Below, piece by piece: positions 4,948 to 12,099 of a stretch of 14,148 nucleotides of DNA; the stretch's first letter is position 1, and every line of letters starts with the position of its first letter. The position numbers and the translations under genes are program-made. The stretch spans positions 1 to 14,148 of the forward strand of contig JAAVXQ010000049.1 in NCBI GenBank assembly GCA_022790685.1, given 5' to 3'. This DNA is from Clostridia bacterium (GTDB lineage: Bacteria; Bacillota; Clostridia; TANB77; CAG-508). The notes below the pieces were generated by a model. It worked only from the letters and a program-made list of their open reading frames with translations, had not been told where the DNA came from and ran no database searches.

Positions 4948-5085
4948 ATGCGGAGTGAGTTTTGCAAAAAACAGGAATAATAGTTACATCAACGAAAATC
5001 TGTTGTATGTAGTGACAAAGGAAAATGTAAAAAATGTATAAATTATAATCCCTATCATAATGGAGGTGTAGTTAAAACCAGGTAA
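4948..5085 (+). pseudogene. Broken small Cys-rich reading frame
   Basis: One frame runs from the ATG at 4948 through ten codons (MRSEFCKKQE), meets TAA TAG (4978-4983), and continues open for 33 more codons to the TAA at 5083-5085. The second part contains 'CSDKGKCKKC', a zinc-knuckle-like Cys spacing. The frame ends directly at a strong terminator. This looks like the remnant of a small Cys-rich gene, but chance is not excluded for so short a frame. Confidence 0.3.
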
Positions 5086-5119
5086 TACCAAGCCTTTTAA
5101 GGTTTGGTATTACTTTTTT
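5082..5119 (+). terminator. Strong Rho-independent terminator
   Basis: GTAATACCAAGCC (5082-5094) pairs with GGTTTGGTATTAC (5101-5113) as a 13-bp stem with one G-U pair, loop TTTTAA, followed by six T. It is the clearest transcriptional boundary between the phage-like part and the chromosomal genes. Right after it TTTGTTATTAA is repeated in tandem (5117-5127, 5128-5138). The rest of 5120-5388 is AT-rich and holds a second direct-repeat copy and promoters only. Confidence 0.9.
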
Positions 5120-5191
5120 GTTATTAATTTGTTATTAACCGTTGAAACCTTAATAGTATTTAAGTTATTTAATGAAGAATACATAACATGT

Positions 5192-5197
5192 TATAAT
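5192..5197 (+). promoter_or_regulatory. Extended -10 element, distal promoter candidate for the DUF4153 gene
   Basis: TATAAT with an upstream TG (TGTTATAAT) forms an extended -10; the -35 region is poor. It would give a leader of about 180 bases to the gene at 5389 that crosses the second direct-repeat copy. Confidence 0.4.
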
Positions 5198-5210
5198 GTG
5201 ATATTCTTTA

Positions 5211-5225
5211 TTTGTTACCCACCCA
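5211..5225 (+). repeat. 15-bp direct repeat, copy 2 (possible attachment site)
   Basis: This is an identical copy of TTTGTTACCCACCCA, 291 bases after copy 1. After one differing base both copies continue with TAA, so both read Leu-Leu-Pro-Thr-X-stop in the same phase. No gene is open into this copy now. Confidence 0.5.
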
Positions 5226-5320
5226 CTAAATCGTACTAGTCTTTTAGATTCATTTGAAGTTAGAATATAGATATAAATCACAAGTAATAAGCTAAATCTA
5301 TTAATTCTTATAGAATATAT

Positions 5321-5349
5321 TTGATTTGATAGAAATTTACATATATAAT
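5321..5349 (+). promoter_or_regulatory. Sigma-A promoter for the DUF4153-serine dehydratase pair
   Basis: TTGATT (5321-5326) and a perfect TATAAT (5344-5349) are 17 bases apart, about 40 bases before the start codon at 5389. Confidence 0.65.
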
Positions 5350-5388
5350 ATAACTAAAATAGTATAAATAAATATGAGGTGGGACTAT

Positions 5389-7044
5389 ATGAGTAAAATA
5401 AAGAATCTTTTTTTAAACATTTCAGAAGATATAAGAAAGACATATAGCAAGTTTCCAATAACAATAATAGCTATATATATATTAACAATATCAGTATTAA
5501 TAGAATTAAATTCTATAATGCCTGCTGATGTTGCAATACAAATATATACAATTATGGCACTTAGTATAATAGGAATATTATTTACAGAGACTTTAACAAA
5601 AGATAATTATGTAAAGGCTGTTGGAACTTGTATAAGTTTTAGTATAGGAGTGCTGTTTAATTCAGTTCTTAAAAACAATGGAAATGATTTTTTTAACAGG
5701 TTAGCTACGGCATATGTAATGATATTACCACTTTTATCTATATACCTTATGAGTAAAAAGCAAAACATAAAATTTGAAGAATATGTTATAAAATCCTTTT
5801 CCAATTTGTGTAAGAATTTTTTAATTTATATAATTTTAAATATAGGAATATCTATAGTAATGTCTATATTTATAGCACTTATTTTAGATGGAAATCATTT
5901 TAAAATATTGATAAAAGTACTAGGAGGAATCTTAGGTTTTTATTATATTCCTTCAATTATTAATTCTTTTTCTAATATGGATACAGAAGTTGGAAAATTT
6001 ATTAAAGGATTAATTACTTATGTATTTACACCGTTAGTTTCTATTATGATAGGAATAATATATATTTATATTATAAAAATTTCAATTAGTGGAGAGCTAA
6101 TAAAAAAATCGATATTCTTCATTTTATCTCTAATTTTTGTAAGTGCATTTCCTGTAATAGTAATGTTAAAAAATTATGAAGATAATAAAATGATAAAAAA
6201 AGTAATTAATATAATTTCATATTCGTATATTCCATTCATATTTTTACAAATATATTCTATGAATACTAGAGTAGGAGAGTATGCACTAACAGAGTCAAGA
6301 TATATAGGATATATGTTAATAATTTTTGAAATATTTTTTATTATATTATTAATACTTAAAAATTCTAAATATCTAAATAAAAGTATATTAGTGATGGCAA
6401 TACTAATATTTGTGGGAACGGTTTCACCATTAAACGTAAAGGAAGTTCCATATAAAAGTCAATCAAATAGATTTAAAAAAATTTACGGAAATACACAAAA
6501 GTTTGATGAATTATCAGAAAAGGATAAAAAAGAATGTTATCAAATATATAGATATTTAGAAAGAAATGATAAAGAAGAGTATGTAAGGATATCTAAAGAA
6601 GAAAAAGAAAAAATATTATCATATGATCAATACAGCAAGAGAAGTAATAATAATTATAATGAAATATATTGTAAAAATGAAATAGATGGGTTTGATATAT
6701 CAGAATATAAAACTATATATAAGTTAGAGGATTTTTATAAATATGATGGCTTTAATAAAGAAGAAAATATTATACTAAAAAATTATAATCAAAATATTAA
6801 TGTAAGTGTAAACTTAAAAGAATATATAGAAAAAATGATTGAATATAATGAAAATAATGCAGAGAAAATGGGAGAGTATGATAATAATTATAAAGATATA
6901 AATAATAGATTTAAAGAAAATAATATATTAGAGACTCAAGATACTAGTATATCAATATATTTAACTAAATTTTCATTTAGGTACAATACTGTGACTAAAG
7001 AAATTACATATATAAGTTTAAGTGGATATTTGTTAAAAAAATAA
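5389..7044 (+). CDS. DUF4153-family polytopic membrane protein
   Basis: I start this protein at the ATG at 5389 (551 residues) because GAGGTGGG lies at 5376-5383; the in-frame ATG at 5374 overlaps that site. About eleven hydrophobic segments fill roughly residues 20-350, followed by a hydrophilic, Lys/Asn/Tyr-rich C-terminal part of about 190 residues. 'RVGEYALTESRYIGYML' after the ninth segment matches the R-x-x-x-Y-x-L-T-x-x-R-Y signature of DUF4153 proteins, which I know as membrane proteins of unknown role. The soluble tail ('YKSQSNRFKKIYG', 'KECYQIYRYLERND') probably lies outside the bilayer. It ends 14 bases before the serine dehydratase gene, so the two are likely co-transcribed, but no functional link is known. 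Confidence 0.8.
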   Translation: MSKIKNLFLNISEDIRKTYSKFPITIIAIYILTISVLIELNSIMPADVAIQIYTIMALSIIGILFTETLTKDNYVKAVGTCISFSIGVLFNSVLKNNGNDFFNRLATAYVMILPLLSIYLMSKKQNIKFEEYVIKSFSNLCKNFLIYIILNIGISIVMSIFIALILDGNHFKILIKVLGGILGFYYIPSIINSFSNMDTEVGKFIKGLITYVFTPLVSIMIGIIYIYIIKISISGELIKKSIFFILSLIFVSAFPVIVMLKNYEDNKMIKKVINIISYSYIPFIFLQIYSMNTRVGEYALTESRYIGYMLIIFEIFFIILLILKNSKYLNKSILVMAILIFVGTVSPLNVKEVPYKSQSNRFKKIYGNTQKFDELSEKDKKECYQIYRYLERNDKEEYVRISKEEKEKILSYDQYSKRSNNNYNEIYCKNEIDGFDISEYKTIYKLEDFYKYDGFNKEENIILKNYNQNINVSVNLKEYIEKMIEYNENNAEKMGEYDNNYKDINNRFKENNILETQDTSISIYLTKFSFRYNTVTKEITYISLSGYLLKK

Positions 7045-7058
7045 AGGAGAAAAATAAT

Positions 7059-8279
7059 ATGCAATCTTTAAAGGAATTATATAAAATAGGAAATGGCCCT
7101 TCAAGTTCTCATACAATGGGACCTAAAAGAGCAGTAGAAATTTTTAAGAATAAACATTTAGAGGCAACAAAATTTAAAATAATATTATATGGTTCTTTAG
7201 CATTAACAGGTAAAGGACACTTAACAGATTATATAATAGCAAAAACTTTAGAAGGATATGAAACAGAAATAGAGTTTGATACAAACTCTAAATGTGAGGT
7301 TCATCCAAATACTTTTGACATATATGCTTTTAAAAATAACGAAGAAATAGGATATTGGAGAGTATATTCTGTTGGAGGAGGAACTTTCAAAATTGAAGGA
7401 AAAAAAGAAATAGAAGTAAAAGACGTTTATGTAGAAGAAAATTTTGAAGAAATAAAACAATATTGTAAAGAGCATAAATTAGATTTATATGAATATGTGT
7501 GCAAAGTAGAAGGAGAAGAAATTAATAGCTTTTTTTATGAAGTTTGGGAGGTTATGCAAAAGGCAATAAAAAGAGGTTTACTTGCAGATGGAATAATAAA
7601 TGGAAAATTAAATTTAGAAAGAAGAGCAAGAAAGCTTTTTGAAAAAAATACAGAAGAAGATTTAGCAAGTAGACAAAATAGACTACTTAGTAGCTATGCA
7701 TATGCTACAAGTGAAGAAAATGCAACAGGAGGAGTAATAGTTACTGCTCCAACTTGTGGTGCGGCAGGAGTATTGCCTGCAGTATTATTTTATATGAAAG
7801 AAAAATATAATATAAGTGATGAAAAAATAATAAAAGCTATAGCTGTAGCAGGAGTAATTGGAAATGTTATAAAAACTAATGCATCAATAAGCGGAGCAGA
7901 ATGTGGATGTCAAGCAGAAATTGGAACAGCCTGTTCTATGTCAGCAAGTGCTGTAACATATTTATTAGGTGGAGATATTAAGCAAATTGAAGATTCAGCC
8001 GAAATTGCTATGGAACATCATTTGGGATTAACTTGTGATCCAATATATGGATATGTTCAAATACCATGTATAGAAAGAAATGCGATTGCAGCAATGAGAG
8101 CAGTAGAAGCAAGTAATCTAGCTATGCTATTAGATATGGAAAGAAAAGTGTCTTTTGATATGGTAGTGGAAACAATGTATGAAACAGGTAAAGACTTACA
8201 AAGTCATTATAGAGAAACCAGTGAAGGTGGACTTGCAAAAAAATATTGTAGAAATAAATATTATAATCCTGAAATGTAG
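7059..8279 (+). CDS. sdaA: L-serine ammonia-lyase (L-serine dehydratase), iron-sulfur, single chain
   Basis: This enzyme converts L-serine to pyruvate and ammonia in the cytoplasm with a [4Fe-4S] cluster. It has 406 residues and an AAAGGAG site before the ATG. The N-terminal beta domain carries 'GNGPSSSHTMGP' (11-22) and 'YGSLALTGKGH' (44-54); the alpha domain begins near 157 with 'APTCGAAGVLPA' (230-241), 'GAECGCQAEIGTACSMSA' and 'LTCDPIYG..IPC'. Cys284, Cys326 and Cys337 have the same spacing (42 and 11) as the three cluster ligands I recall for the Legionella enzyme. The order beta then alpha in one chain is the E. coli type, but at 406 residues it is shorter than the ~455 of that group and lacks the usual C-terminal Cys tail. 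It sits some 4 kb from a serine T-box/serS group, both dealing with serine supply. Confidence 0.92.
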   Translation: MQSLKELYKIGNGPSSSHTMGPKRAVEIFKNKHLEATKFKIILYGSLALTGKGHLTDYIIAKTLEGYETEIEFDTNSKCEVHPNTFDIYAFKNNEEIGYWRVYSVGGGTFKIEGKKEIEVKDVYVEENFEEIKQYCKEHKLDLYEYVCKVEGEEINSFFYEVWEVMQKAIKRGLLADGIINGKLNLERRARKLFEKNTEEDLASRQNRLLSSYAYATSEENATGGVIVTAPTCGAAGVLPAVLFYMKEKYNISDEKIIKAIAVAGVIGNVIKTNASISGAECGCQAEIGTACSMSASAVTYLLGGDIKQIEDSAEIAMEHHLGLTCDPIYGYVQIPCIERNAIAAMRAVEASNLAMLLDMERKVSFDMVVETMYETGKDLQSHYRETSEGGLAKKYCRNKYYNPEM

Positions 8280-8293
8280 GAAGAAATGAATTT

Positions 8294-8331
8294 AAAATAA
8301 TCTTCTACTATTGAAAATAGAGGATTATTTT
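8294..8331 (+). terminator. Terminator after the serine dehydratase gene
   Basis: AATAATC (8296-8302) pairs with GATTATT (8323-8329), and the inner CTATT (8308-8312) with AATAG (8316-8320); a short bulge separates the two. The 3' arm runs into a T-rich end. The stem overlaps the promoter of the next gene, so one segment serves both functions. Confidence 0.65.
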
Positions 8332-8339
8332 GGTATAAT
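8311..8339 (+). promoter_or_regulatory. Sigma-A promoter of gltX
   Basis: TTGAAA (8311-8316) and TATAAT (8334-8339) are 17 bases apart, with TGG directly before the -10 (extended -10). It is close to consensus and begins inside the loop of the upstream terminator, 40 bases before the gltX start. Confidence 0.8.
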
Positions 8340-8378
8340 AAAAAAACTAATTAATCAAAATAAAAGGAGTTGTTTATA

Positions 8379-10007
8379 ATGGATAACAAAGAATTAGCAG
8401 ATTTAATCTTTCCTAATGCAAAGGATTATACTTATTATGAAGAAAAATATAAAGAAAGAAATTTACCAGAAGGAGCTATTGTAACAAGATTTGCACCAAG
8501 TCCAACAGGATTTGTTCATATTGGTGGAATTTATCAAAGTTTAATTGCAAAACTTATGTCAAAAAATGATGGAGTATTTTTTGTAAGAATAGAAGATACA
8601 GATCAAAAAAGAGAAGTAGAAAATGGAACAAAACAAATTTTAGATGCTTTAAAAGATTTTGATTTGTCACCAGATGAATTTATTGATGAAAATGATCTAG
8701 ATCATGGAAATTATGGTCCATATAAACAATCTTTAAGAAAAGATATATATCAGTCATATGCAAAAAAATTACTTGAAGAAGGAAAGGCATATCCTTGTTT
8801 TTGTACCTCAGAAGATTTAGAAAAAATAAGAGGTGATCAAGAAAAAGCAAAAGAAAGAACTGGATATTATGGAAAATGGACAAAGTGTAGAAATATGCCA
8901 ATAGATATGGCAGCTGAAAAGATAAAGAATGGAGAAGCTTATATAGTTAGATTTAAATCACCTGGAAATCCAGATAAAAAAATTAAACATAAAGATGTTA
9001 TAAAAGGAAGTGTAGATTTTCCAGAAAATGATCAAGATATTGTAATAATAAAATCAGATGGACTTCCAACATATCATTTTGCACATTTAGTAGATGATCA
9101 TTTAATGGGAACAAATATGGTAATAAGAGCTGATGAATGGCTTGCTTCAGTTCCACTTCATTTACAACTTTTCTATGTAATGGGATTTAAAGCTCCAAAA
9201 TATGCTCATATATCTCCAATGATGAAAATGGATGGAGAAGGAAAACGTAAATTAAGTAAAAGAAAAGATCCTGAATCAGCAGTAGGATATTATAAAGAAG
9301 AAGGAATCCCTAAAGATTCTGTTTTAGAATATCTTATGAATATAGCAAATTCTAATTTTGAAATTTGGAGAAAACAAAACCCAGATAAAGCAATGTATGA
9401 TTTTGAATTTGATATAAAGAAAATGAGTGTTAGTGGAGCATTATTTGATATGGTAAAAATGCTTGATGTATCAAAAAATGTTATTTCAAGATATTCAGCA
9501 GAAAAAGTATATAAGGAAGCCTATGAATGGGCAAAAGAATATGATGAAGAATTAAAAGAAATGCTTGACAATAAAGATTATTCTTTAAAAGTTTTAGGAA
9601 TTGAAAGAGGAAATGTTAAACCTAGAAAAGATATTAGTAAATGGTCAGATGTTAAATACATTATTTCATATATGTATGATGAAAAGTTTGATAAAGAAGG
9701 CGAATTTGAATATCAAAAAATAACAGATAAAGAAGAAATAAATGAAATTGTAAGCAAATATTTTGAAAAATATTACAATGAAAATGATGATAAAGAAACT
9801 TGGTTTAATAAAATGAAAGATTTAGCAGAAGAACTAGGATATGCAAGAGAAGTAAAAGAATATAAGTTAGAACCAGAAAAATATAAAGGACATGTTGGAG
9901 ACTTAAGCACAGTAATAAGAGTAAAGGTAACAGGAAGATGTAATACACCAGATCTTTATGAAATTATGAAAGTTTTAGGAAAAGAAAGAATTTTGAAAAG
10001 AATTTAA
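8379..10007 (+). CDS. gltX: Glutamyl-tRNA synthetase
   Basis: This class I synthetase charges tRNA-Glu with glutamate using ATP. It has 542 residues from the ATG at 8379, with AAAGGAG (8363-8369) nine bases upstream. The HIGH motif is in 'FAPSPTGFVHIGG' (38-50), followed by 'RIEDTDQKRE' (70-79), the usual GluRS sequence. The KMSKS loop is 'GKRKLSKRKDP' (288-298), with Lys-Leu-Ser-Lys-Arg. 'CFC' (140-142) and Cys170 could be zinc ligands. The C-terminal half (about 330-542) is the helical anticodon-binding part. The subtype is the one common in Clostridia; whether it is discriminating or also charges tRNA-Gln cannot be read here. It has its own promoter and is followed by a promoter for the next gene. 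Confidence 0.95.
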   Translation: MDNKELADLIFPNAKDYTYYEEKYKERNLPEGAIVTRFAPSPTGFVHIGGIYQSLIAKLMSKNDGVFFVRIEDTDQKREVENGTKQILDALKDFDLSPDEFIDENDLDHGNYGPYKQSLRKDIYQSYAKKLLEEGKAYPCFCTSEDLEKIRGDQEKAKERTGYYGKWTKCRNMPIDMAAEKIKNGEAYIVRFKSPGNPDKKIKHKDVIKGSVDFPENDQDIVIIKSDGLPTYHFAHLVDDHLMGTNMVIRADEWLASVPLHLQLFYVMGFKAPKYAHISPMMKMDGEGKRKLSKRKDPESAVGYYKEEGIPKDSVLEYLMNIANSNFEIWRKQNPDKAMYDFEFDIKKMSVSGALFDMVKMLDVSKNVISRYSAEKVYKEAYEWAKEYDEELKEMLDNKDYSLKVLGIERGNVKPRKDISKWSDVKYIISYMYDEKFDKEGEFEYQKITDKEEINEIVSKYFEKYYNENDDKETWFNKMKDLAEELGYAREVKEYKLEPEKYKGHVGDLSTVIRVKVTGRCNTPDLYEIMKVLGKERILKRI

Positions 10008-10030
10008 AATAGATATGTAAATAAATTAGA

Positions 10031-10059
10031 TTGCAAAAAATGTCGAAATATGTTAAAAT
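10031..10059 (+). promoter_or_regulatory. Promoter of the high-GC small gene
   Basis: TTGCAA (10031-10036) and TAAAAT (10054-10059) are 17 bases apart, with TGT just before the -10. The promoter region is AT-rich like the host, unlike the gene it serves. Confidence 0.55.
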
Positions 10060-10142
10060 AAACGGGTAGATTAAATATGTTCCTTTATATAAACTATACT
10101 AGTTTGATAGAGGGAAAGCACAAAGTCTAAGGAGGAAAAGAC

Positions 10143-10379
10143 ATGACGGCAATGGAAGATGTTACTGCAAAACTTCGGCTCTTAAACCCGATGCATGAGT
10201 TGAAGGACGATTTCCATGAGAGACGGTATGGAGAAATCTGGACAGATTGTCCACCTGAAGAACTGGTTCTGCCACCTCAGGTGGTATGGGATCCGGAAAG
10301 AGGGGCTTTGGTCTGCTATAACAATATTCTGGTGTCTGTACGCACGATGGAGGAATATTATAAGGCACATGTAGAGTAA
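10143..10379 (+). CDS. Small hypothetical protein, probably acquired (high GC)
   Basis: This 78-residue protein has AAGGAGG (10129-10135) at ideal spacing. I do not recognise the family. The sequence has 'MHELKDDFHERRYGEIWTDC', 'PPEELVLPPQVVWDPERGAL' and 'NNILVSVRTMEEYYKAHVE', mixed alpha/beta, soluble, with two Cys and no signal peptide. Base composition stands out: it uses CTG, CGG, CGC and CCG codons and is roughly half GC, while neighbours are far lower. It has its own promoter and a terminator, making a free-standing unit between gltX and the DUF951 gene. Recent transfer from a higher-GC Firmicute is the likely reason. An opposite-strand frame of similar length exists but lacks a ribosome site. 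Confidence 0.7.
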   Translation: MTAMEDVTAKLRLLNPMHELKDDFHERRYGEIWTDCPPEELVLPPQVVWDPERGALVCYNNILVSVRTMEEYYKAHVE

Positions 10380-10400
10380 GCAGAGAAAGAAAAGGAGGGT

Positions 10401-10430
10401 TAGGCATATAGGAAACTGTATGCCTACTTT
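10401..10430 (+). terminator. Terminator of the high-GC small gene
   Basis: TAGGCATA (10401-10408) pairs perfectly with TATGCCTA (10419-10426), followed by CTTTTCC. It ends the acquired-looking gene before the DUF951 gene. Confidence 0.7.
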
Positions 10431-10461
10431 TCCATTTGAAATAAATTGTTAGAGGTTTTTT

Positions 10462-10635
10462 ATGGAATATAATGTAGGTGATAAGGTAAAAACAAAAAAA
10501 ATCCACCCTTGTGGAAGCAATATATGGGAGATTTTACGTGTAGGAGTGGATTTTAAGTTAAAGTGTACAGGATGCGAACATGTAATAATGATTACAAGGG
10601 AAAAAGCGTTAAAAATGATAGTAAAGAAAATATAG
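10462..10635 (+). CDS. DUF951 small protein
   Basis: This 57-residue protein begins 'MEYNVGDKVKTKKIHPCGSN', then 'WEILRVGVDFKLKCTGCEHV' and 'ITREKALKMIVKKI'. The pattern 'GD-x-V-x-x-K-K-x-H-P-C-G', followed by 'W-x-I-x-R-x-G-x-D-x-x-x-K-C-x-x-C', is that of DUF951. The three Cys and the His (HPCG and CTGC) suggest a small zinc-binding beta barrel, perhaps for nucleic acid. In Clostridia, as I recall, this gene is often found near serS, and here it directly precedes the serine T-box. The ribosome site is weak (AGAGG at 10451-10455). Role unknown. Confidence 0.85.
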   Translation: MEYNVGDKVKTKKIHPCGSNIWEILRVGVDFKLKCTGCEHVIMITREKALKMIVKKI

Positions 10636-10687
10636 ATAAAAGTTTTTAAAAAATGTGAAACTTAAATTATACATTTATAGAAAAGTA

Positions 10688-10715
10688 TTTACTTTTACCA
10701 AATTTGTGATATAAT
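10688..10715 (+). promoter_or_regulatory. Promoter of the T-box/serS operon
   Basis: TATAAT (10710-10715) is preceded by TTTACT (10688-10693) at 16 bases. Transcription would start near 10722, about 25 bases before the first T-box helix. Confidence 0.65.
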
Positions 10716-10721
10716 ATTTTA

Positions 10722-10970
10722 CATAAATATATAATAAAGCGTTTGATTAAGAACTAAGTAATAAATTAACTTTTTATAGAGAATCTATGGTTGGTGAAAA
10801 TAGATAAAAGTATTTATGAAATCTATTCTTAAGAGTTTTCTAGAAAACTAGACCGAATTATTGCAGGTTATAGCGATATTAATTGAGATATTAATTATGT
10901 GATTAATAAAAAAGGTGGCACCGCGAAACTTTCGCCCTTATACTATTTTTATAGTGTAAGGGCGTTTTTT
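10722..10970 (+). promoter_or_regulatory. T-box leader, serine-specific (UCU specifier)
   Basis: The conserved T-box AAGGTGGCACCGCG lies at 10912-10925. Stem I can be folded by eye: TTAAGAA (10747-10753) with TTCTTAA (10826-10832), then an internal loop, then ATAAAT (10761-10766) with ATTTAT (10812-10817). The loop has the expected AGTA (10757-10760) and GAA (10818-10820) of the S-turn, followed by A and the triplet TCT (10822-10824), then A. TCT is a serine codon. The antiterminator bulge is TGGC (10916-10919), whose last base would pair with G73 of tRNA-Ser. Uncharged tRNA-Ser should therefore block the terminator that follows and turn on the Dcd-like, DUF1653 and serS genes. Confidence 0.95.
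10933..10970 (+). terminator. T-box-controlled terminator
   Basis: CGCCCTTA (10933-10940) with TAAGGGCG (10957-10964), extended by ACTAT/ATAGT, forms a long stem with loop TTTT-type centre, followed by six T. It is the off-state structure competing with the T-box antiterminator. Confidence 0.92.
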
Positions 10971-11011
10971 GATATCATAGTAAATAATATTACAATATAT
11001 GGGAGGTAAAC

Positions 11012-11839
11012 ATGGTTTATAATGGAAATGATATAAAAAAATTAATTGAAGAAGAAAATATACTAGATAATTGTAACTTAGAATATATATCTTCAGGATC
11101 GTGTGATATATCTATGAGTAAAAATATTTTAAAGATTAAAAAGACTTTTAAACCAATAGATTTATCAGACCCAGAAAAAGTAGAAAATATGTATGAACAA
11201 GTAGAAATAAAAGATACATATAATTTAAAGCCAAATGAAATTATTTTTGTTATATTAAATGAGAAAATAAAGCTAACTAAAAATATGGTGGCTCATATAA
11301 GACCAAGGACATCTTTAAGTAGACTAGGAATTATGATAAATTTACAACATATAAATGCTGGTTATGAAGGTGTTTTAAACATTGCAATGTATAATTTATC
11401 TCCTAACACATATAAAATAAAATCAGGAATGAGGATAGGACAAATAGTATTTGAAGAATTAACAGAAGGAATTACAGAGGATTTAGTATATCCGAATGAA
11501 AAAACGCCAATGTATCAAAATGAAGATGGAAATATTGGATCCAAAATATATGTTGACTTTATTGGAAAAGTATTTAGACATTTTAAAGGTAACTATTATT
11601 TTATCGAAAATGTTAGTATGGATTCAGAAACAAAAGAAGATATAATAGTTTATAGACCACTATATGAAAGAGAAGATTCTATGCTTTGGACAAGGCCTGC
11701 AAGTATGTTTTTTGAAAAAATTGACGAAAACAGAAAAGATAATGTAACAGGTCAAAAACATAGATTTGAACTGGTTGAGGACTTAAGTAAAGACTATATA
11801 AAAGAAAATAAAAAAGGAGGTAGTAAAAAGAATGAATGA
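11012..11839 (+). CDS. dCTP deaminase-fold protein fused to a DUF1653 domain
   Basis: This 275-residue protein is first in the T-box operon, with GGGAGG before the ATG. Residues 1-160 follow the dCTP deaminase/dUTPase trimer fold: 'SGSCDISMS' (28-36), 'HIRPRTSLSRLGI' (95-107), 'HINAGYEGVLNIAMYN' (113-128) and 'GMRIGQIVFE' (139-148). The deaminase's catalytic Glu, normally in the strand after Gly-x-x-Gly (I/V-x-L-E), is Ala125 here, and the Asp of I-D-P-G is Asn115, so ordinary dCTP deamination is doubtful. Residues 185-258 are a DUF1653 domain ('VFRHFKGNYY', 'MDSETKEDIIVYR', 'WTRPASMFFE') ending 'NVTGQKHRFELVED'. It may bind a nucleotide or modified ligand without deaminating it. The stop overlaps the next start (ATGAATGA). 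Confidence 0.8.
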   Translation: MVYNGNDIKKLIEEENILDNCNLEYISSGSCDISMSKNILKIKKTFKPIDLSDPEKVENMYEQVEIKDTYNLKPNEIIFVILNEKIKLTKNMVAHIRPRTSLSRLGIMINLQHINAGYEGVLNIAMYNLSPNTYKIKSGMRIGQIVFEELTEGITEDLVYPNEKTPMYQNEDGNIGSKIYVDFIGKVFRHFKGNYYFIENVSMDSETKEDIIVYRPLYEREDSMLWTRPASMFFEKIDENRKDNVTGQKHRFELVEDLSKDYIKENKKGGSKKNE

Positions 11840-12086
11840 AGTAAAAGAAGGAGAAGTATATCGCCATTTTAAAGGACCCTTTTATTATATAATTTGTGTA
11901 GGGTTAGACTCCGAAACAAGAGAAAGAATGGTGGTTTATAAACACTTAGATAACTCTGGAACTATATGTGTTAGATCAGAAACTATGTTTTTAGAGGAAA
12001 TACCAGAAAGACCAGATAATATAACAGGACAAAAACATAGATTTGAACGTATAGATAATTTAAAAGACTATAATTTATCAAAATAG
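11832..12086 (+). CDS. DUF1653 protein, copy 2
   Basis: This 84-residue protein has AAAGGAGG at 11813-11820 and overlaps the fusion gene by eight bases. It is one DUF1653 domain: 'GEVYRHFKGPFYYI', 'GLDSETRERMVVYKHL', 'RSETMFLEE', then the tail 'NITGQKHRFERIDN'. It is a paralogue of the C-terminal part of the gene before and of the gene after. In this copy the usual 'W-x-R-P' is 'CVRSE', so it is the most divergent of the three. DUF1653 is a small beta domain of unknown role; co-translation with the Dcd-like protein suggests they act together. Confidence 0.85.
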   Translation: MNEVKEGEVYRHFKGPFYYIICVGLDSETRERMVVYKHLDNSGTICVRSETMFLEEIPERPDNITGQKHRFERIDNLKDYNLSK

Positions 12087-12099
12087 GGGGAAAAGTTAT

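Larger units (their letters stand above)
1..5119. mobile_element. Candidate prophage or phage-like element (right-hand part)
   Basis: Several features together suggest mobile DNA: a ChW endolysin-like tail, a sigma-region-4-like switch gene, a dense cassette of small orphan genes, an embedded tRNA-Cys, a convergent Xre/S24-type repressor, and a short direct repeat near the right boundary (4920-4934 and 5211-5225). From 5389 onward the genes are chromosomal in character. No integrase, terminase, portal, capsid or tail gene is visible, so the element type and its left end are unknown. The right boundary given is the terminator at 5082-5119 and is a guess; it could equally be the tRNA at 3774. 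Inference from context. Confidence 0.5.

Noticed and set aside
10162..10506. Minus-strand frame of 114 codons over the high-GC gene
   Set aside because: The plus-strand frame has an ideal ribosome site, promoter and terminator; the minus frame runs through the terminator and into the DUF951 gene and has no ribosome site. It exists because higher GC lowers stop frequency.
10875..10896. Tandem GATATTAATT pair within the T-box leader
   Set aside because: It is a short AT-rich duplication within the linker between stem I and the T-box; no function can be argued from it.
11012..11839. Annotating the first T-box gene as a working dCTP deaminase
   Set aside because: The fold fits, but the catalytic Glu and the Asp of the I-D-P-G motif are replaced, so only the fold is claimed.
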